Assembly (NCBI RefSeq): GCF_900232865.1
Contig: NZ_OCTS01000005.1
Location: 1 to 64,000 of the forward strand
Source: Corynebacterium dentalis
Lineage (GTDB): Bacteria; Actinomycetota; Actinomycetes; Mycobacteriales; Mycobacteriaceae
DNA length: 64,000 bases
Direction: 5' to 3'
Shown here: piece after piece, positions 8,364-19,690 of the stretch
How the letters are laid out: the number at the start of each line of letters is the position of its first letter
Position numbering within the stretch: the first letter of the stretch is position 1
Position numbers and translations under genes: made by a program
The notes under the pieces: generated by a model
What the model saw: the letters and a program-made list of their open reading frames with translations, nothing else
Told to the model about the DNA's origin: nothing
The model's database searches: none

Positions 8364-10631
8364 ATGAGCGCACAAAAAATCGAAGCAGAACTTGTTGACC
8401 CAGACGCAGGAGTTTGGGAAACCGTCGCCACCATCGACAATGGCGATTTTGGCACCCGCACCATCCGTTTTGAGACTGGCCTGCTGGCTCGTCAGGCTGA
8501 TGGAGCCGTCGCCGCATACTTGGACGAAGACACGATGCTCTTGTCCACCACCACCGCCTCCCGCAACCCTCGCCAGGGCATCGACTTCTTCCCACTGACC
8601 GTGGATGTGGAAGAGCGCATGTACGCCGCCGGTCGCATTCCCGGTAGCTTCTTCCGCCGCGAAGGTCGCCCCGGCACTGATGCGATCCTGGCTGCTCGTC
8701 AGATCGACCGTCCTCTGCGCCCAACCTTCGTCAAGGGCCTGCGCAACGAGGTCCAGGTCATCGTCACCGTGATGTCCCTGGATACCAAGGACATGTATGA
8801 CGTGGTCGCCATCAACGCGGCTTCCGCCTCCACGCAGTTGTCCGGCCTCCCTGTCTCCGGCCCGGTTGGTGGCGTTCGTATGGCCCTTGTTGCCGACGCC
8901 AAGCACCCCGAAGGCCAGTGGATTGCCTTCCCAACCCACGAGCAGCAAAGCCAGGCGGTCTTTGAGCTGGTGGTTGCTGGACGTGTGACTGATTCGCAGC
9001 CGACCGGCGGCCGTGGCCGCCGCGCTAAGGGCTCCCAGGAGCCTAACGTCGCCGTGATGATGGTGGAAGCCGGCGCGACCAACAACGTGGTGGAGCGCAT
9101 CGCTGAAGGTGCGCCTGCCCCCACCGAGGCTGTTGTAGCCGAAGGTATTGAAGCGGCGAAGCCTTTCATTGCCACCTTGTGCGAGGCGCAGCGTGCGCTG
9201 GCAGAAGCCGTGGACGCACAAACTCGCGAGTTCGAGCTGTTCCCACCGTTTGCTGAAGATGTCTTCGCTGCCGTGGAGTCCGAGTCCTCCAAGGAGCTCG
9301 AGTCCATCATGCAGATCGCGGACAAGCAGGAACGCGATGAGGCACTGGCAGAAAACATGCAGGAAGCCGTGGATAACCTCCTCGAGGAGTTCCCAGAGCG
9401 CGAAGCAGAGATCCGTGCAGCACACAACGATGTGACCAAGCAACAGGTGCGTCGTCGCATTCTGGAAGATGGCTTCCGCATCGACGGACGCGATCACACC
9501 ACCATCCGCGATCTCGGCATCGTGGTGCAGCTGGTGCCACGCGCTCACGGTTCGGCGCTGTTCGAGCGTGGAGAGACCCAGATCCTGGGCGTGACCACCT
9601 TGGACATGCTGAAGATGGAGCAGACCATCGATTCGCTGAGCCCAGCGGAATCTAAGCGCTACATCCACCACTACAACTTCCCGCCATACTCCACCGGCGA
9701 GACCGGGCGCGTGGGTTCCCCGAAGCGTCGCGAGATCGGACACGGTGCGCTGGCTGAGCGCGCCTTGACTCCCGTCATTCCTTCCCGCGAGGACTTCCCG
9801 TACACCATCCGTCAGGTCTCCGAGGCGCTGAGCTCTAACGGCTCCACCTCGATGGGCTCTGTGTGTGCATCCACCCTGTCGCTGTACAACGCGGGCGTGC
9901 CACTGAAGGCTCCTGTTGCCGGCATCGCCATGGGCTTGGTCTCCGGCATGGTGGGCAAGAAGGAAAAGTTTGTGACCTTGACCGATATCCTCGGCGCCGA
10001 AGATGCCTTCGGTGACATGGACTTCAAGGTTGCCGGTACCGAAGAGTTCGTCACGGCATTGCAGCTGGATACCAAGTTGGACGGCATTCCTTCCGGTGTT
10101 CTTACCGACGCCCTGACTCAAGCTCGTACCGCTCGTCTCGAGATTCTGAGCTTGATGAACGATGCCATCGATTCCCCTGATGACATGAGCGAGTTCGCCC
10201 CTCGCATCACCTCCGTGAGCATCCCGGTCAACAAGATCGGTGAGCTGATCGGACCGAAGGGCAAGAACATTAACCAGATCACCGAGGAAACCGGTGCGGA
10301 CATCACCATCGAAGACGATGGCACCGTGTTCGTCTCCGCCGTGGGTGGCAAGGCTGCTGAGGATGCGCTGGAGCGCATCAACGCGATTGCTAATCCGCAG
10401 CTGCCCAAGGTAGGGGATCGCTTCCTGGGCACCGTGGTCAAGACCACCGCGTTCGGTGCCTTCATCTCCTTGATGCCAGGCCGCGACGGTCTGCTGCACA
10501 TCTCTAACATCGGCGGCGATCGTCGAGTGGAGAAGGTAGAGGACGAAGTGTCCGTGGGCGAGAAGCTCCAGGTAGAAATCGCGGATATCGATAACCGCGG
10601 CAAGATTTCCCTGGTTCTCGTCGAAGACTAA
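8364..10631 (+). CDS. pnp: Polyribonucleotide nucleotidyltransferase (PNPase / GpsI)
   Basis: PNPase degrades RNA 3'-to-5' using phosphate and takes part in mRNA turnover. From the ATG at 8364 it has 755 residues. Two RNase PH-like domains are clear ('[20 protein letters not shown]' near 78; '[20 protein letters not shown]' near 392). A KH domain carries '[19 protein letters not shown]' near 630, and an S1 domain ends the protein. The ATG at 8364 (MSAQKIEAE) is preferred over the GTG at 8316 because the mycobacterial homologue starts MSAAEID. The region near residues 215-230 (Gly/Arg-rich) is an insertion relative to the mycobacterial protein. Confidence 0.95.
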   Translation: MSAQKIEAELVDPDAGVWETVATIDNGDFGTRTIRFETGLLARQADGAVAAYLDEDTMLLSTTTASRNPRQGIDFFPLTVDVEERMYAAGRIPGSFFRREGRPGTDAILAARQIDRPLRPTFVKGLRNEVQVIVTVMSLDTKDMYDVVAINAASASTQLSGLPVSGPVGGVRMALVADAKHPEGQWIAFPTHEQQSQAVFELVVAGRVTDSQPTGGRGRRAKGSQEPNVAVMMVEAGATNNVVERIAEGAPAPTEAVVAEGIEAAKPFIATLCEAQRALAEAVDAQTREFELFPPFAEDVFAAVESESSKELESIMQIADKQERDEALAENMQEAVDNLLEEFPEREAEIRAAHNDVTKQQVRRRILEDGFRIDGRDHTTIRDLGIVVQLVPRAHGSALFERGETQILGVTTLDMLKMEQTIDSLSPAESKRYIHHYNFPPYSTGETGRVGSPKRREIGHGALAERALTPVIPSREDFPYTIRQVSEALSSNGSTSMGSVCASTLSLYNAGVPLKAPVAGIAMGLVSGMVGKKEKFVTLTDILGAEDAFGDMDFKVAGTEEFVTALQLDTKLDGIPSGVLTDALTQARTARLEILSLMNDAIDSPDDMSEFAPRITSVSIPVNKIGELIGPKGKNINQITEETGADITIEDDGTVFVSAVGGKAAEDALERINAIANPQLPKVGDRFLGTVVKTTAFGAFISLMPGRDGLLHISNIGGDRRVEKVEDEVSVGEKLQVEIADIDNRGKISLVLVED

Positions 10632-10735
10632 AATTCACCATGTGGGGTTGCTCCTTTTCACCAAGGAACAACCCTTCATTCATGAGAAGCGTTGAATTCT
10701 CCATGGGGAGAATCAGCGGTGTGAGGAAAGGATAG

Positions 10736-11482
<747 letters not shown>

Positions 11483-11488
11483 TCTGCG

Positions 11489-12241
11489 ATGGCTACTGTT
11501 GCTGAACTCGATATCCAGCTGGTGAGCCACTCGGATTTCGATAAGCCCACCAATATCGACTGGGAAACCGAAGCATCCGCCGGCGGATCACTGGTGGAGT
11601 TTGCAGGGCGAGCTTGCTACGAAACGTGGGACAAGCCCAACCCACACACCGCCACCAACGAGGCATACGTGCGCCACATCTTGGACGTCGGCCACATGAC
11701 GGTGCTGGAACACTCCAGCGCCACCATGTACCTGCGGGGAGTGTCCCGATCCTGCAGTCATGAGATCATGCGCCACCGGCACTTTTCTTTCAGCCAACTC
11801 TCACAGCGCTACGTTCCTTCGGACGAAGCCCGCGTGGTGGTGCCGGAAGTGGTGCTCAAGGACGAGAGGCTGACTAAGTTATTCCTTCAGTCTGCAGACG
11901 TGGCCTACGATGCTTACGGTGAACTCCTGGACGGCATTAGCGAGAGCTTCGCCCAGGAGCCCAACGCGGTGCTACGGATGAAACAAGCAAGGCAAGCAGC
12001 CAGGGCAGTGCTGCCCAACTGTGCAGAAACCCGTTTCGTCATGAGCGGAAACCTGCGCAGCTGGAGGCACTTCATCGGGATGCGCGCCGCTGAACACGCC
12101 GATCCGGAAATCCGACGTATCGCCGTCCGCAGCTTGCGCTTGCTTCAACAGTCCGTACCAGAGGTCTTCGAAGACTTCTCCATCACCACGTTGCGTGACG
12201 GCGGCGAGATGGCCACCAGCCCGTACGTGAGCGATATCTAA
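11489..12241 (+). CDS. thyX: FAD-dependent thymidylate synthase ThyX
   Basis: ThyX makes dTMP from dUMP using methylene-tetrahydrofolate, FAD and NADPH. The 250-residue protein has the signature RHR-x7-S (residues about 92-102, 'RHRHFSFSQLSQRY') and, near the C-terminus, 'SGNLRSWRHFIGMR' that binds dUMP/FAD. It lies 6 bases after dapB and is probably cotranscribed. ThyX between dapB and dapA is the arrangement known from mycobacteria and corynebacteria. Confidence 0.97.
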   Translation: MATVAELDIQLVSHSDFDKPTNIDWETEASAGGSLVEFAGRACYETWDKPNPHTATNEAYVRHILDVGHMTVLEHSSATMYLRGVSRSCSHEIMRHRHFSFSQLSQRYVPSDEARVVVPEVVLKDERLTKLFLQSADVAYDAYGELLDGISESFAQEPNAVLRMKQARQAARAVLPNCAETRFVMSGNLRSWRHFIGMRAAEHADPEIRRIAVRSLRLLQQSVPEVFEDFSITTLRDGGEMATSPYVSDI

Positions 12242-12346
12242 CACGGCGCAGAGTTGGCGTCGAAAAAATAAAACGGCCCGCACACAACATGGCCGATGTC
12301 ACCCTAATACGCCCAAACAACGGGCAGGAAGGTAATCTGGTGACTC

Positions 12347-13249
12347 ATGAGCACAGGTAATGCAGCGACTCGAGGAACCGACGCGTTCGGCACAATCTCG
12401 GTAGCGATGGCAACGCCCTTTAACAAGGACGGATCCATTGACTTGGAAGCCGGCGTGTCCCTAGCAGGACATCTGGTGGACAAGGGCTGTGACTCTCTGG
12501 TTCTTGCTGGTACCACCGGCGAGTCCCCAACTGTGAAGTTGGAGGAGAAACTGGACCTGCTCAAAGCTGTACGTTCCGAGCTGGGCGACCGATTGAAGAT
12601 CATCGCCGGCAGTGGAACCTACGACACCGCGGAATCCATCGAGATCTCCCGCGCCTCCCAGGAGGCCGGAGCGGACTCTCTGTTGGTGGTCACTCCGTAC
12701 TACTCCCGACCCAGCCAAGAGGGACTCGTGCAGCACTTTTCCGCAGTTGCGGATGCTGTAGACATCCCCGTGTGCTTGTACGACATTCCTTCTCGGTCTG
12801 TCGTGCCGATCGAGCCACAGACCATTGCCCGTTTGGCTGAACACCCCAACATCGCCGCGGTCAAGGACGCCAAGGGTGACCTCTACCCAGCAATGCAGCT
12901 GATGGAGAGCACCGACCTGGCGTGGTACTCCGGCGATGACCCACTGAACTTGGCCTGGCTGGCCTCCGGTGCCACCGGCTTCATCTCGGTGATCGGTCAC
13001 GTTGCGGCGGATCGTTTGCGCGCATTGCGCGATGCTTTTGACGCCAACGATCTGGCCGAAGCACGGCGCATCGCCGTAAGCCTGGCACCGCTGCAGCGGG
13101 CACAGGCTCGATTGGGTGGAGTGACGTTCGCGAAGGCTGCTTTGAAGCTCCGAGGCATCGACGTGGGATCCCCACGTCTGCCCATCATTGAACCAACTGA
13201 TGCTGAACTGACTCAGCTTGAACAAGACCTGCAAGAAGCAGGCGTGTAA
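12347..13249 (+). CDS. dapA: 4-hydroxy-tetrahydrodipicolinate synthase
   Basis: DapA condenses pyruvate with aspartate semialdehyde, the first committed step to DAP and lysine. The 300-residue TIM-barrel protein shows '[15 protein letters not shown]' near 53, '[13 protein letters not shown]' near 118 with the catalytic Tyr, '[12 protein letters not shown]' near 145, and the Schiff-base Lys in '[10 protein letters not shown]' near 174. Upstream, TAATCT at 12333-12338 stands 8 bases before the ATG, suggesting its own leaderless promoter as well as read-through from thyX. The gap before it holds a copy of the GACGCCAA motif. Confidence 0.97.
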   Translation: MSTGNAATRGTDAFGTISVAMATPFNKDGSIDLEAGVSLAGHLVDKGCDSLVLAGTTGESPTVKLEEKLDLLKAVRSELGDRLKIIAGSGTYDTAESIEISRASQEAGADSLLVVTPYYSRPSQEGLVQHFSAVADAVDIPVCLYDIPSRSVVPIEPQTIARLAEHPNIAAVKDAKGDLYPAMQLMESTDLAWYSGDDPLNLAWLASGATGFISVIGHVAADRLRALRDAFDANDLAEARRIAVSLAPLQRAQARLGGVTFAKAALKLRGIDVGSPRLPIIEPTDAELTQLEQDLQEAGV

Positions 13250-13256
13250 GGAAAAT

Positions 13257-15503
13257 ATGACTGAACAGCGTTCCCGGGGCCGCAAGGTGACCCGGAAGGC
13301 AGCTCCGCCAAGCGCGGAAACTGCCGCTAACTCGGAAGCGACGAATATCGATGCCGTATCTCAGGCCTCCGCAGCCAACGAGGCTGTAGCAACCACCTTT
13401 AACGACGGTGGATCAGCACGCGCTGCCGCTGAGCAGCCTGCTAACGACCAGTCCGGCAACGACGGAAACGACTCCAACGAGGGTGGTGACGATAACAACC
13501 AGGGTGGTAACCGTGGTCGTTCTCGCCGCTCCCGTGGCCGGGGCCGCAATGGTGGCAACAACGGTGGCGGTAACAACGGCGGCAACGGTGGAGACAACAA
13601 CGGCTCCAACCGCAACAACAACCGTGGCGGAAACAACAACCGTGATGGCGGCCGTGGAAACGGTGGCAACAACAACGGCGGAAACAACCGGGGTGGTCGC
13701 GGACGTGGAGGCAACAACAACGGCGGCGATCGTCGTAAGGGCGGACTCAAGGCCATGCAGGGCATGGACCTGACCCAGCGCCTGCCATCGCCTCCAAAGG
13801 CACCGCAGAACGGTCTGCGCATCGTGGCCCTGGGCGGTATCTCCGAGATCGGTCGCAACATGACCGTCTTCGAGTACAACAACCGCTTGCTCATCATCGA
13901 CTGTGGTGTGTTGTTCCCCAGCTCCGACGAGCCTGGCGTGGACCTGATCCTGCCTGATTTCTCCTACCTGGAGGACAAGTGGGATCGCGTGGAGGCCTTG
14001 GTTGTCACCCACGGCCACGAGGATCACATCGGCGCTATCCCTTGGCTGCTCAAGCAGCGTTCGGACATTCCGATCATTGCCTCTCGCTTCACCTGCGCGC
14101 TGATTGCTGCCAAGACCCAGGAACACCGTCAGCGTCCGAAGCTGATCGAGGTGGACGAGAACTCCCACGAGAACCGCGGACCGTTCGATATCCGTTTCTT
14201 CGCTGTGAACCACTCCATCCCGGAGTGCTTGGGCATCGCGTTGAAGACTGGCGCTGGCCTGGTTGTTCACACCGGCGATATCAAGCTGGATCAGACTCCA
14301 CTGGACAACCGTCCGACGGATCTGCCTGCACTGTCTCGCTTCGGCGATGAGGGCATCGATCTGTTCCTGTGTGATTCCACTAACGCCACCACCCCTGGCG
14401 TGTCCGGATCCGAGGCAGACATTGCTCCGACGCTGAAGCGCATCGTGGGCGAGGCCAAGCAGCGCGTGATCTTGGCATCCTTCGCCTCTAACGTCTCCCG
14501 CGTGCAGTCCGCAGTGGACGCCGCCGTGGCCGCTGGTCGTAAGGTGGCCTTCAACGGTCGCTCGATGATCCGCAACATGGAGATCGCGGAGCGCATGGGC
14601 TACCTGAATGCACCGCGCGGAACCATCGTCTCTATGGATGATGCCTCCCGCATGGCTCCGCACAAGGTCATGCTCATCACTACGGGTACGCAGGGCGAGC
14701 CAATGGCAGCGCTGTCCCGCATGGCACGTCGCGAGCACCGACAGATCACTGTCAGGGCTGGAGACTTGATTATCCTCTCGTCCTCCCTGGTTCCAGGTAA
14801 CGAAGAGGCCGTGTTTGGCGTCATCAACAACCTGTCCCAGATCGGCGCGACCGTGATCACCGGCCGCGATGCCAAGGTGCACACCTCTGGCCACGGTTAC
14901 TCCGGCGAGCTGTTGTTCTTGTACAACGCTGCCCGTCCGCGCAATGCGATGCCAGTCCACGGCGAGTGGCGTCACCTGCGCGCTAACCGCGATCTGGCCA
15001 TCAGCACCGGCGTTAATGGCGATAACATCCCCATCGCGCAAAACGGTGTGTTCGTGGACCTGGTCAACGGTCATGCGAAGGTCGTTGGTCAGATGACCGT
15101 GGGTAACCTCTACGTCGATGGCTCTCGTATGGGCGATATCGATACCGAGGTCCTCGAGGACCGCACCGCGATGGCCGAGGGTGGCCTGGTGTCCATCACC
15201 GTGGTCATCGACAACCGCACTGGTCGCCCGCTGGAAGCACCATCCGTGCAGACCAAGGGCTTCTCGGATGATGCGCGCGACATGATGCGCGAGATCACCG
15301 AGCTGGTGGACAACATCATGATGGACCTTGCTGGTGAGGGTGAGAATGATCCTTACCGCATGGCTCAGGCGCTGCGTCGTCGCGTGGGGAAGCTGATTTC
15401 CGATAAGTGGAAGCGCAAGCCGTTCATCGTTCCAACTGTGGTTCCGATGACCAGCGAGATCGTGGAAGAGCTGGACGAGGAAGACACTCAGCCAGCTCAG
15501 TAA
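13257..15503 (+). CDS. rnj: Ribonuclease J
   Basis: RNase J is a metallo-beta-lactamase/beta-CASP nuclease with endo- and 5'-exonuclease activity in mRNA decay and rRNA maturation. The 748-residue protein has the Zn motif THGHEDHIG near residue 252, 'HSGDIKLD'-type histidine region (seen as VVHTGDIKLD) near 340, and a C-terminal 'ITVVIDNRTG' region. An N-terminal extension, residues about 60-180, is almost wholly Gly, Asn, Arg and Asp. The ATG at 13257 is chosen because AAGGAAA precedes it; starts further upstream overlap dapA. The gene lies 8 bases after dapA and is likely cotranscribed. Confidence 0.95.
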   Translation: MTEQRSRGRKVTRKAAPPSAETAANSEATNIDAVSQASAANEAVATTFNDGGSARAAAEQPANDQSGNDGNDSNEGGDDNNQGGNRGRSRRSRGRGRNGGNNGGGNNGGNGGDNNGSNRNNNRGGNNNRDGGRGNGGNNNGGNNRGGRGRGGNNNGGDRRKGGLKAMQGMDLTQRLPSPPKAPQNGLRIVALGGISEIGRNMTVFEYNNRLLIIDCGVLFPSSDEPGVDLILPDFSYLEDKWDRVEALVVTHGHEDHIGAIPWLLKQRSDIPIIASRFTCALIAAKTQEHRQRPKLIEVDENSHENRGPFDIRFFAVNHSIPECLGIALKTGAGLVVHTGDIKLDQTPLDNRPTDLPALSRFGDEGIDLFLCDSTNATTPGVSGSEADIAPTLKRIVGEAKQRVILASFASNVSRVQSAVDAAVAAGRKVAFNGRSMIRNMEIAERMGYLNAPRGTIVSMDDASRMAPHKVMLITTGTQGEPMAALSRMARREHRQITVRAGDLIILSSSLVPGNEEAVFGVINNLSQIGATVITGRDAKVHTSGHGYSGELLFLYNAARPRNAMPVHGEWRHLRANRDLAISTGVNGDNIPIAQNGVFVDLVNGHAKVVGQMTVGNLYVDGSRMGDIDTEVLEDRTAMAEGGLVSITVVIDNRTGRPLEAPSVQTKGFSDDARDMMREITELVDNIMMDLAGEGENDPYRMAQALRRRVGKLISDKWKRKPFIVPTVVPMTSEIVEELDEEDTQPAQ

Positions 15504-15521
15504 GCGGTTAGGCTGGGTTGC

Positions 15522-16211
15522 ATGACTTCCGCATCCCAGTCCAATTCGGCCCGTTCAGAGTCTTTCGCTCGTCAAGAGCGCGAGGCTCTGGCGGGTCTTT
15601 TGCTGTCCCAGGGCCCTTCTGCCCCCACGCTGTGTGAGGGTTGGCAGACCCGTGATATGGCCGTTCACCTCTACCTTCGCGAGCATCGTCCGGACGCGGC
15701 CGCCGGCATGTTCCTTCCTCCCGTCAAGAGTCACTTGGAATGCGTGACCAGCACCTTGGAGAAGCGCCCCTATGAGGAGCTAGTGGAGGGTTTCCGTCAG
15801 GGTCCTCCGAAGTGGAACCCCATTCGCTTCGCGGATTCCTTCGTGAATCTTTCCGAAAACTTCATTCACCACGAGGATGTGCGCCGTGGGGGAGGGGAGC
15901 GGGTTGCTCCTCGAGAGCTGCCTGCCGAGATGCGTGCCGAGTTGTGGCGTGTGGTGCAGCAGGCCTCGCGGGTCATGGTGCGCGCCGACGGTGTCCAGGT
16001 AGTTTTTGAGGCAGTCGACGCCAACCCTGACAGTTCCGCTGCATCCCCAGAGCGTCACATTTGTGGTGCCAAACAGGGCGATGAGGTGCGAATCTCTGGG
16101 CCTGTTGGCGAGCTGCTGCTGTGGGTATTCGGCAGGGAAGACGCTGCCGAAGTGGAGATCTCCGAGGATAAGCCAGGCGCGCAGAAGCGCATCTCTCGGC
16201 GCAGCATCTAG
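15522..16211 (+). CDS. DinB-like / maleylpyruvate isomerase-type protein (TIGR03085-like)
   Basis: This 229-residue protein resembles the actinobacterial TIGR03085 group of the mycothiol-dependent DinB-like fold. It has 'LCEGWQTRDMAVHLYLREHRP' near residue 36 in two adjoining pieces, where the His is a likely metal ligand, and 'NFIHHEDVRR' near 112 giving two further His. The substrate is unknown; related enzymes use mycothiol. TAGGCT at 15509-15514 lies 7 bases before the ATG with no ribosome site, pointing to a leaderless message even though rnj ends only 18 bases upstream. Confidence 0.8.
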   Translation: MTSASQSNSARSESFARQEREALAGLLLSQGPSAPTLCEGWQTRDMAVHLYLREHRPDAAAGMFLPPVKSHLECVTSTLEKRPYEELVEGFRQGPPKWNPIRFADSFVNLSENFIHHEDVRRGGGERVAPRELPAEMRAELWRVVQQASRVMVRADGVQVVFEAVDANPDSSAASPERHICGAKQGDEVRISGPVGELLLWVFGREDAAEVEISEDKPGAQKRISRRSI

Positions 16212-16308
16212 GCCTGGGAGAGCAAAATCCCACGGATGTAAGTAGTTTCTCCGTCGGGGCGCGTGTTGCGACTGTTACTGATGTGATTAGTGCGACTAGA
16301 GTGGAGGC

Positions 16309-19300
16309 ATGACTGTGTCTAGCCGTTCGCGATCCCGCACGACCAGCCGCCCCAGTGGTTCCCATGGTTCCCAGAACCGTCGGAAGTCCCAAGGCGGTCA
16401 TAACTCGTCTGCGCGTCCGGCCCCACGTCGACAATCTCCGGGCAGCTTCCACGCTGGATCGGACTACGAGAGGACCGGAAGCGCCTTCGGTGCTGTGGGC
16501 AGTTCTTTAGGATCTGTGTTTTCCGGAGCGGCTCGCGGCATCGGCGGATTGACGCGCAAGGCGGCTTCCAGCGGATTCCGCGAAGATAATGACTTCGTGG
16601 ATAACCCAGACGCTCCTACTGAAGTCTTTGACACAGATATGGATACTGAGGATGCCGAAGGCTACTCCTACCGTGAGGTAGGCGGAGGCCATGATGGTGC
16701 AGCACTGGGACTGTTCGCACTGGCTATCATCTTGGGAAGCACGCTGTGGTTCAACGTGGGCGGAGCCGTGGGTAACGGCATCGCGAGCGTTCTGCAGTTC
16801 TTCATTGGTGCTGGCTCTCTGCTGGTTCCCGTCCTGCTGTTGTTCGGCGCCTGGATCCTCATGGTCGGCGTATGGACCACTCAACGATCCCCGCTGCGCT
16901 TGTGGTTGGGATCGATCCTGATCGTGGTATCCACGTTGGGAATCATCCATATCTTCGCCGGCACACCAACTGGCTCGGAAGGCAAGGCCGCCGCCGGTGG
17001 CCTCGTGGGCCAGCTGGTTGGCAGCCCCATGGCCGTGGGCTTCACGCCGTACCTGGCGGTACCGCTGTTGCTGCTAGCGGTAGTGTACGGAGCCCTGCAG
17101 CTGACGGGACTGACCATTGCGCAGGTGTGGGGAGAGGTCACCGGATGGCTCGGACTGCGCCGAGACTATTCCGAGGATGACGATGCTGACGTAGATGATC
17201 GTTATAGCGATGTGGATGCCGAACTGGAGCAGTCCATCGAGGACGATCGCGCGCCTCGACGAACCCGCGGTGCGCCTGCATCCGCGCGGCCGTCCCGTGC
17301 GCGAACCGCGCCCACCCCAATGGACAACTATCCGGTGGAACCAGCAGACCAGACCCAAGTGCTGGACACCTCTGCAGGACGTGCAGGCCGTGCTGGTGTG
17401 GCAGCCTCAGCTGATGCGGAGACCGCTGCACCTCGCAGTCGCAGGAGCACGCGCGCCAAGGTGGGAAAGTCCGCGCCGCTGGATGACGCGGCGGAGCTGC
17501 TCGAAGATGACGAACCGGCAGCAACTCCTGTAGCGGCCGCCTCTTCTGCTCCTGCGCCAGCGAAGAAGAAGGCAGTGGACAACAAGCCCGCAGCCAAGGC
17601 CGCAGCGAAGGATCCCGTGGACGATTCCCGCGAGGCCATGCGGCAAGCGATCATCGCCCGTTCCGGCATCGATGCTTCGGCCGTTCCCGCCTCTACTCCG
17701 AAGTCAGAGGTGGAACAGGCAGGAGCTGGCGTCGGAAACGAAGACACCACGGCACGAGACCCGGAGACGGATTACAACCTGCCGTCCACGGACCTGTTGG
17801 TTCCCGGTGAAGCACCGAAGACGCGCTCCGAGGCAAACGATCTGATGATCGAGGCGATCACGGACGTCTTCGAAGAGTTCAATATCGATGCCACCGTCAC
17901 CGGCTTTTCTCGTGGCCCTACAGTGACTCGCTACGAGATCGCGCTGGGACCGGGCGTGAAGGTCTCCAAGATCACCAACTTGCAGTCCAACCTGGCCTAC
18001 GCTGCGGCTACGGACAACGTGCGTCTGCTGACCCCAATACCTGGCAAGTCCGCAGTGGGCATCGAGGTGCCGAACTCGGACCGTGAAATGGTGCGCCTGG
18101 GCGATGTGCTGAGCGCTCCCAAGGTGGTCGGCGATCACGACCCAATGCTGGTGGGCCTGGGCAAGGACATCGAAGGCGACTTTGTGGCGCACTCGATCCA
18201 GAAGATGCCGCACCTGTTGGTGGCTGGTTCCACGGGCTCCGGTAAGTCCGCGTTCGTCAACTCGCTGCTGGTCAGCATCCTGACGCGCGCCACTCCGGAG
18301 GAAGTCCGCATGATCCTGGTGGACCCGAAGATGGTGGAGCTGACGCCCTACGAGGGCATTCCACACCTGATCACGCCGATCATCACCCAGCCGAAGAAGG
18401 CAGCGGCCGCGCTGACGTGGCTGGTGGAAGAGATGGAACAGCGCTACATGGACATGAAGAGCTGCCGTGTGCGCCACATCAAGGACTTCAACCGCAAGGT
18501 CAAGTCTGGCGAGATCACCACTCCGTTGGGCAGCGAGCGCGAGTACCGTCCGTACCCCTACATCGTGTGTGTGGTCGACGAGCTGGCCGATCTGATGATG
18601 ACTGCTCCGCGTGAGATTGAGGATGCGATTGTGCGCATCACGCAGAAGGCTCGTGCGGCGGGTATTCACCTGGTCCTGGCCACGCAGCGTCCGTCTGTGG
18701 ACGTGGTCACTGGTTTGATTAAGACCAACGTTCCGTCCCGCTTGGCCTTTGCCACGTCCTCGCTGACGGATTCCCGCGTGATCTTGGATCAGGCTGGTGC
18801 GGAGAAGTTGATCGGCATGGGCGATGGCCTGTTCATTCCACAGGGTGCGGGCAAGCCGCGGCGTATTCAGGGCGCCTTCGTCACCGATGAAGAAGTTCAG
18901 GCCGTGGTGGATGCTGCCAAGGATCAGGCGGACCCGAACTACACCGAAGGTGTCACCGAGAACAAGGCTGCCGAGGCGAAGAAGGACATCGACGCCGATA
19001 TCGGCAACGACCTCGAAGACCTCATCCAGGCCGTGGAGTTGGTTGTCGCCAGCCAGTTCGGTTCTACCTCCATGCTGCAGCGCAAGCTCCGCATCGGTTT
19101 CGCCAAGGCAGGTCGCTTGATGGACTTGATGGAAACCCGCGGAGTAGTGGGCCCGTCCGAGGGTTCCAAGGCCCGCGAGGTGCTGGTTAAGCCGGATGAG
19201 TTGGAGACCATCATTTGGATGATCAAGGGTGCCAATCCGGAGGATGCTCCTAAGGACGTGGATCTGGATGGCGATGAACCCGGTTCGGAAGGGGATGAGG

Positions 19301-19398
19301 ATGGTGTTATTTCCGACGCCAACTCAGACCAGGCCTCCGGCTCCGGTCATGATTCTCCACGGGTGGTCTCTGCCCGCCCGACCACCGGTTCCTTCTAG
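16309..19398 (+). CDS. ftsK: DNA translocase FtsK
   Basis: FtsK is anchored in the division septum and pumps DNA to finish chromosome segregation. The 1029-residue protein has an N-terminal Ser/Arg-rich stretch, four or so membrane segments at about residues 130-275, and an Ala/Pro/acidic linker to about 480. The motor follows, with '[14 protein letters not shown]' (Walker A) near 640 and '[12 protein letters not shown]' (Walker B) near 750. The C-terminal gamma winged-helix domain, '[20 protein letters not shown]', binds orienting DNA sequences. TAGAGT 6 bases before the ATG suggests a leaderless start; GGAGG is also present but only one base away. Length is normal for actinobacteria. Confidence 0.96.
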   Translation: MTVSSRSRSRTTSRPSGSHGSQNRRKSQGGHNSSARPAPRRQSPGSFHAGSDYERTGSAFGAVGSSLGSVFSGAARGIGGLTRKAASSGFREDNDFVDNPDAPTEVFDTDMDTEDAEGYSYREVGGGHDGAALGLFALAIILGSTLWFNVGGAVGNGIASVLQFFIGAGSLLVPVLLLFGAWILMVGVWTTQRSPLRLWLGSILIVVSTLGIIHIFAGTPTGSEGKAAAGGLVGQLVGSPMAVGFTPYLAVPLLLLAVVYGALQLTGLTIAQVWGEVTGWLGLRRDYSEDDDADVDDRYSDVDAELEQSIEDDRAPRRTRGAPASARPSRARTAPTPMDNYPVEPADQTQVLDTSAGRAGRAGVAASADAETAAPRSRRSTRAKVGKSAPLDDAAELLEDDEPAATPVAAASSAPAPAKKKAVDNKPAAKAAAKDPVDDSREAMRQAIIARSGIDASAVPASTPKSEVEQAGAGVGNEDTTARDPETDYNLPSTDLLVPGEAPKTRSEANDLMIEAITDVFEEFNIDATVTGFSRGPTVTRYEIALGPGVKVSKITNLQSNLAYAAATDNVRLLTPIPGKSAVGIEVPNSDREMVRLGDVLSAPKVVGDHDPMLVGLGKDIEGDFVAHSIQKMPHLLVAGSTGSGKSAFVNSLLVSILTRATPEEVRMILVDPKMVELTPYEGIPHLITPIITQPKKAAAALTWLVEEMEQRYMDMKSCRVRHIKDFNRKVKSGEITTPLGSEREYRPYPYIVCVVDELADLMMTAPREIEDAIVRITQKARAAGIHLVLATQRPSVDVVTGLIKTNVPSRLAFATSSLTDSRVILDQAGAEKLIGMGDGLFIPQGAGKPRRIQGAFVTDEEVQAVVDAAKDQADPNYTEGVTENKAAEAKKDIDADIGNDLEDLIQAVELVVASQFGSTSMLQRKLRIGFAKAGRLMDLMETRGVVGPSEGSKAREVLVKPDELETIIWMIKGANPEDAPKDVDLDGDEPGSEGDEDGVISDANSDQASGSGHDSPRVVSARPTTGSF

Positions 19399-19424
19399 GA
19401 GAACTAGATCTCAGGATCTTTCCC

Positions 19425-19453
19425 CTCGGCGCCGATAGCGCCTCGGTGCCGAG
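19425..19453 (+). terminator. Hairpin after ftsK
   Basis: CTCGGCGCCGA (19425-19435) pairs with TCGGTGCCGAG (19443-19453) through 11 pairs including one G-U, with a 7-base loop. There is no T-run, so it may be a hairpin terminator that works without one, or a stabilising 3' end. It lies just upstream of the promoter for the terC leader. Confidence 0.55.
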
Positions 19454-19499
19454 TATTGATTTGGGAATACGGGAATAAGTACATTGCCGTGTACAGTTG

Positions 19500-19640
19500 T
19501 AGGCAATGGAGGGGAGTACCCCGATTCCACGACATCGGCCGTCAACACGGTCACCTCAGCTTCGGCTGGCGGTACTCGGTCATGTCGGCTGTCATGCCCA
19601 GCAGCGACAAAAGCTGAAAATATGCTGGCGCACACAGTGG
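19500..19640 (+). promoter_or_regulatory. Probable yybP-ykoY manganese riboswitch before terC
   Basis: A promoter (TTGATT at 19456-19461, TACATT at 19480-19485, 18 bases apart) starts a leader of about 190 bases. The leader holds 'GGAGGGGAGTACC' near 19508 and 'CCGTCAACACGG' near 19551, short segments that resemble the conserved joints of yybP-ykoY elements, and further paired arms to about 19635. That class senses Mn2+ and very often precedes TerC-family genes. An expression platform (next entry) follows at once. The class call rests on these motifs and on context, not on a covariance search. Confidence 0.65.
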
Positions 19641-19643
19641 GGG

Positions 19644-19689
19644 AGACCTCCGGTCCTTTTTGAACGCTTTGAGACCGGAGGTCTTTTTT
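19644..19689 (+). terminator. Terminator of the terC riboswitch that also masks the ribosome binding site
   Basis: AGACCTCCGGTC (19644-19655) and GACCGGAGGTCT (19673-19684) form a perfect 12-base stem with a 17-base loop, followed by T to 19689. The ATG of terC starts at 19691. The GGAGG in the 3' arm (19677-19681) is the only ribosome site for terC, so folding of this stem both ends transcription and hides the site. Confidence 0.85.
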
Positions 19690-19690
19690 C

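Noticed and set aside
8307-10499. Long open frame antisense to pnp (and similar ones opposite infB, rnj, miaB and ftsK)
   Set aside because: These are mirror frames of GC-rich coding sequence: no family resemblance, no ribosome site, and wholly covered by well-recognised genes on the other strand.
10665-10693. GGAAC ... CGTT before dapB as a third ECF promoter
   Set aside because: The spacing is 20 bases rather than 17, and GGAAC is part of a small hairpin after pnp.
13500-13740. Repetitive GGTGGCAACAAC-like DNA as a CRISPR or tandem repeat array
   Set aside because: The repeats are irregular, in frame, and code for the Gly/Asn-rich part of RNase J; no spacers of constant length.
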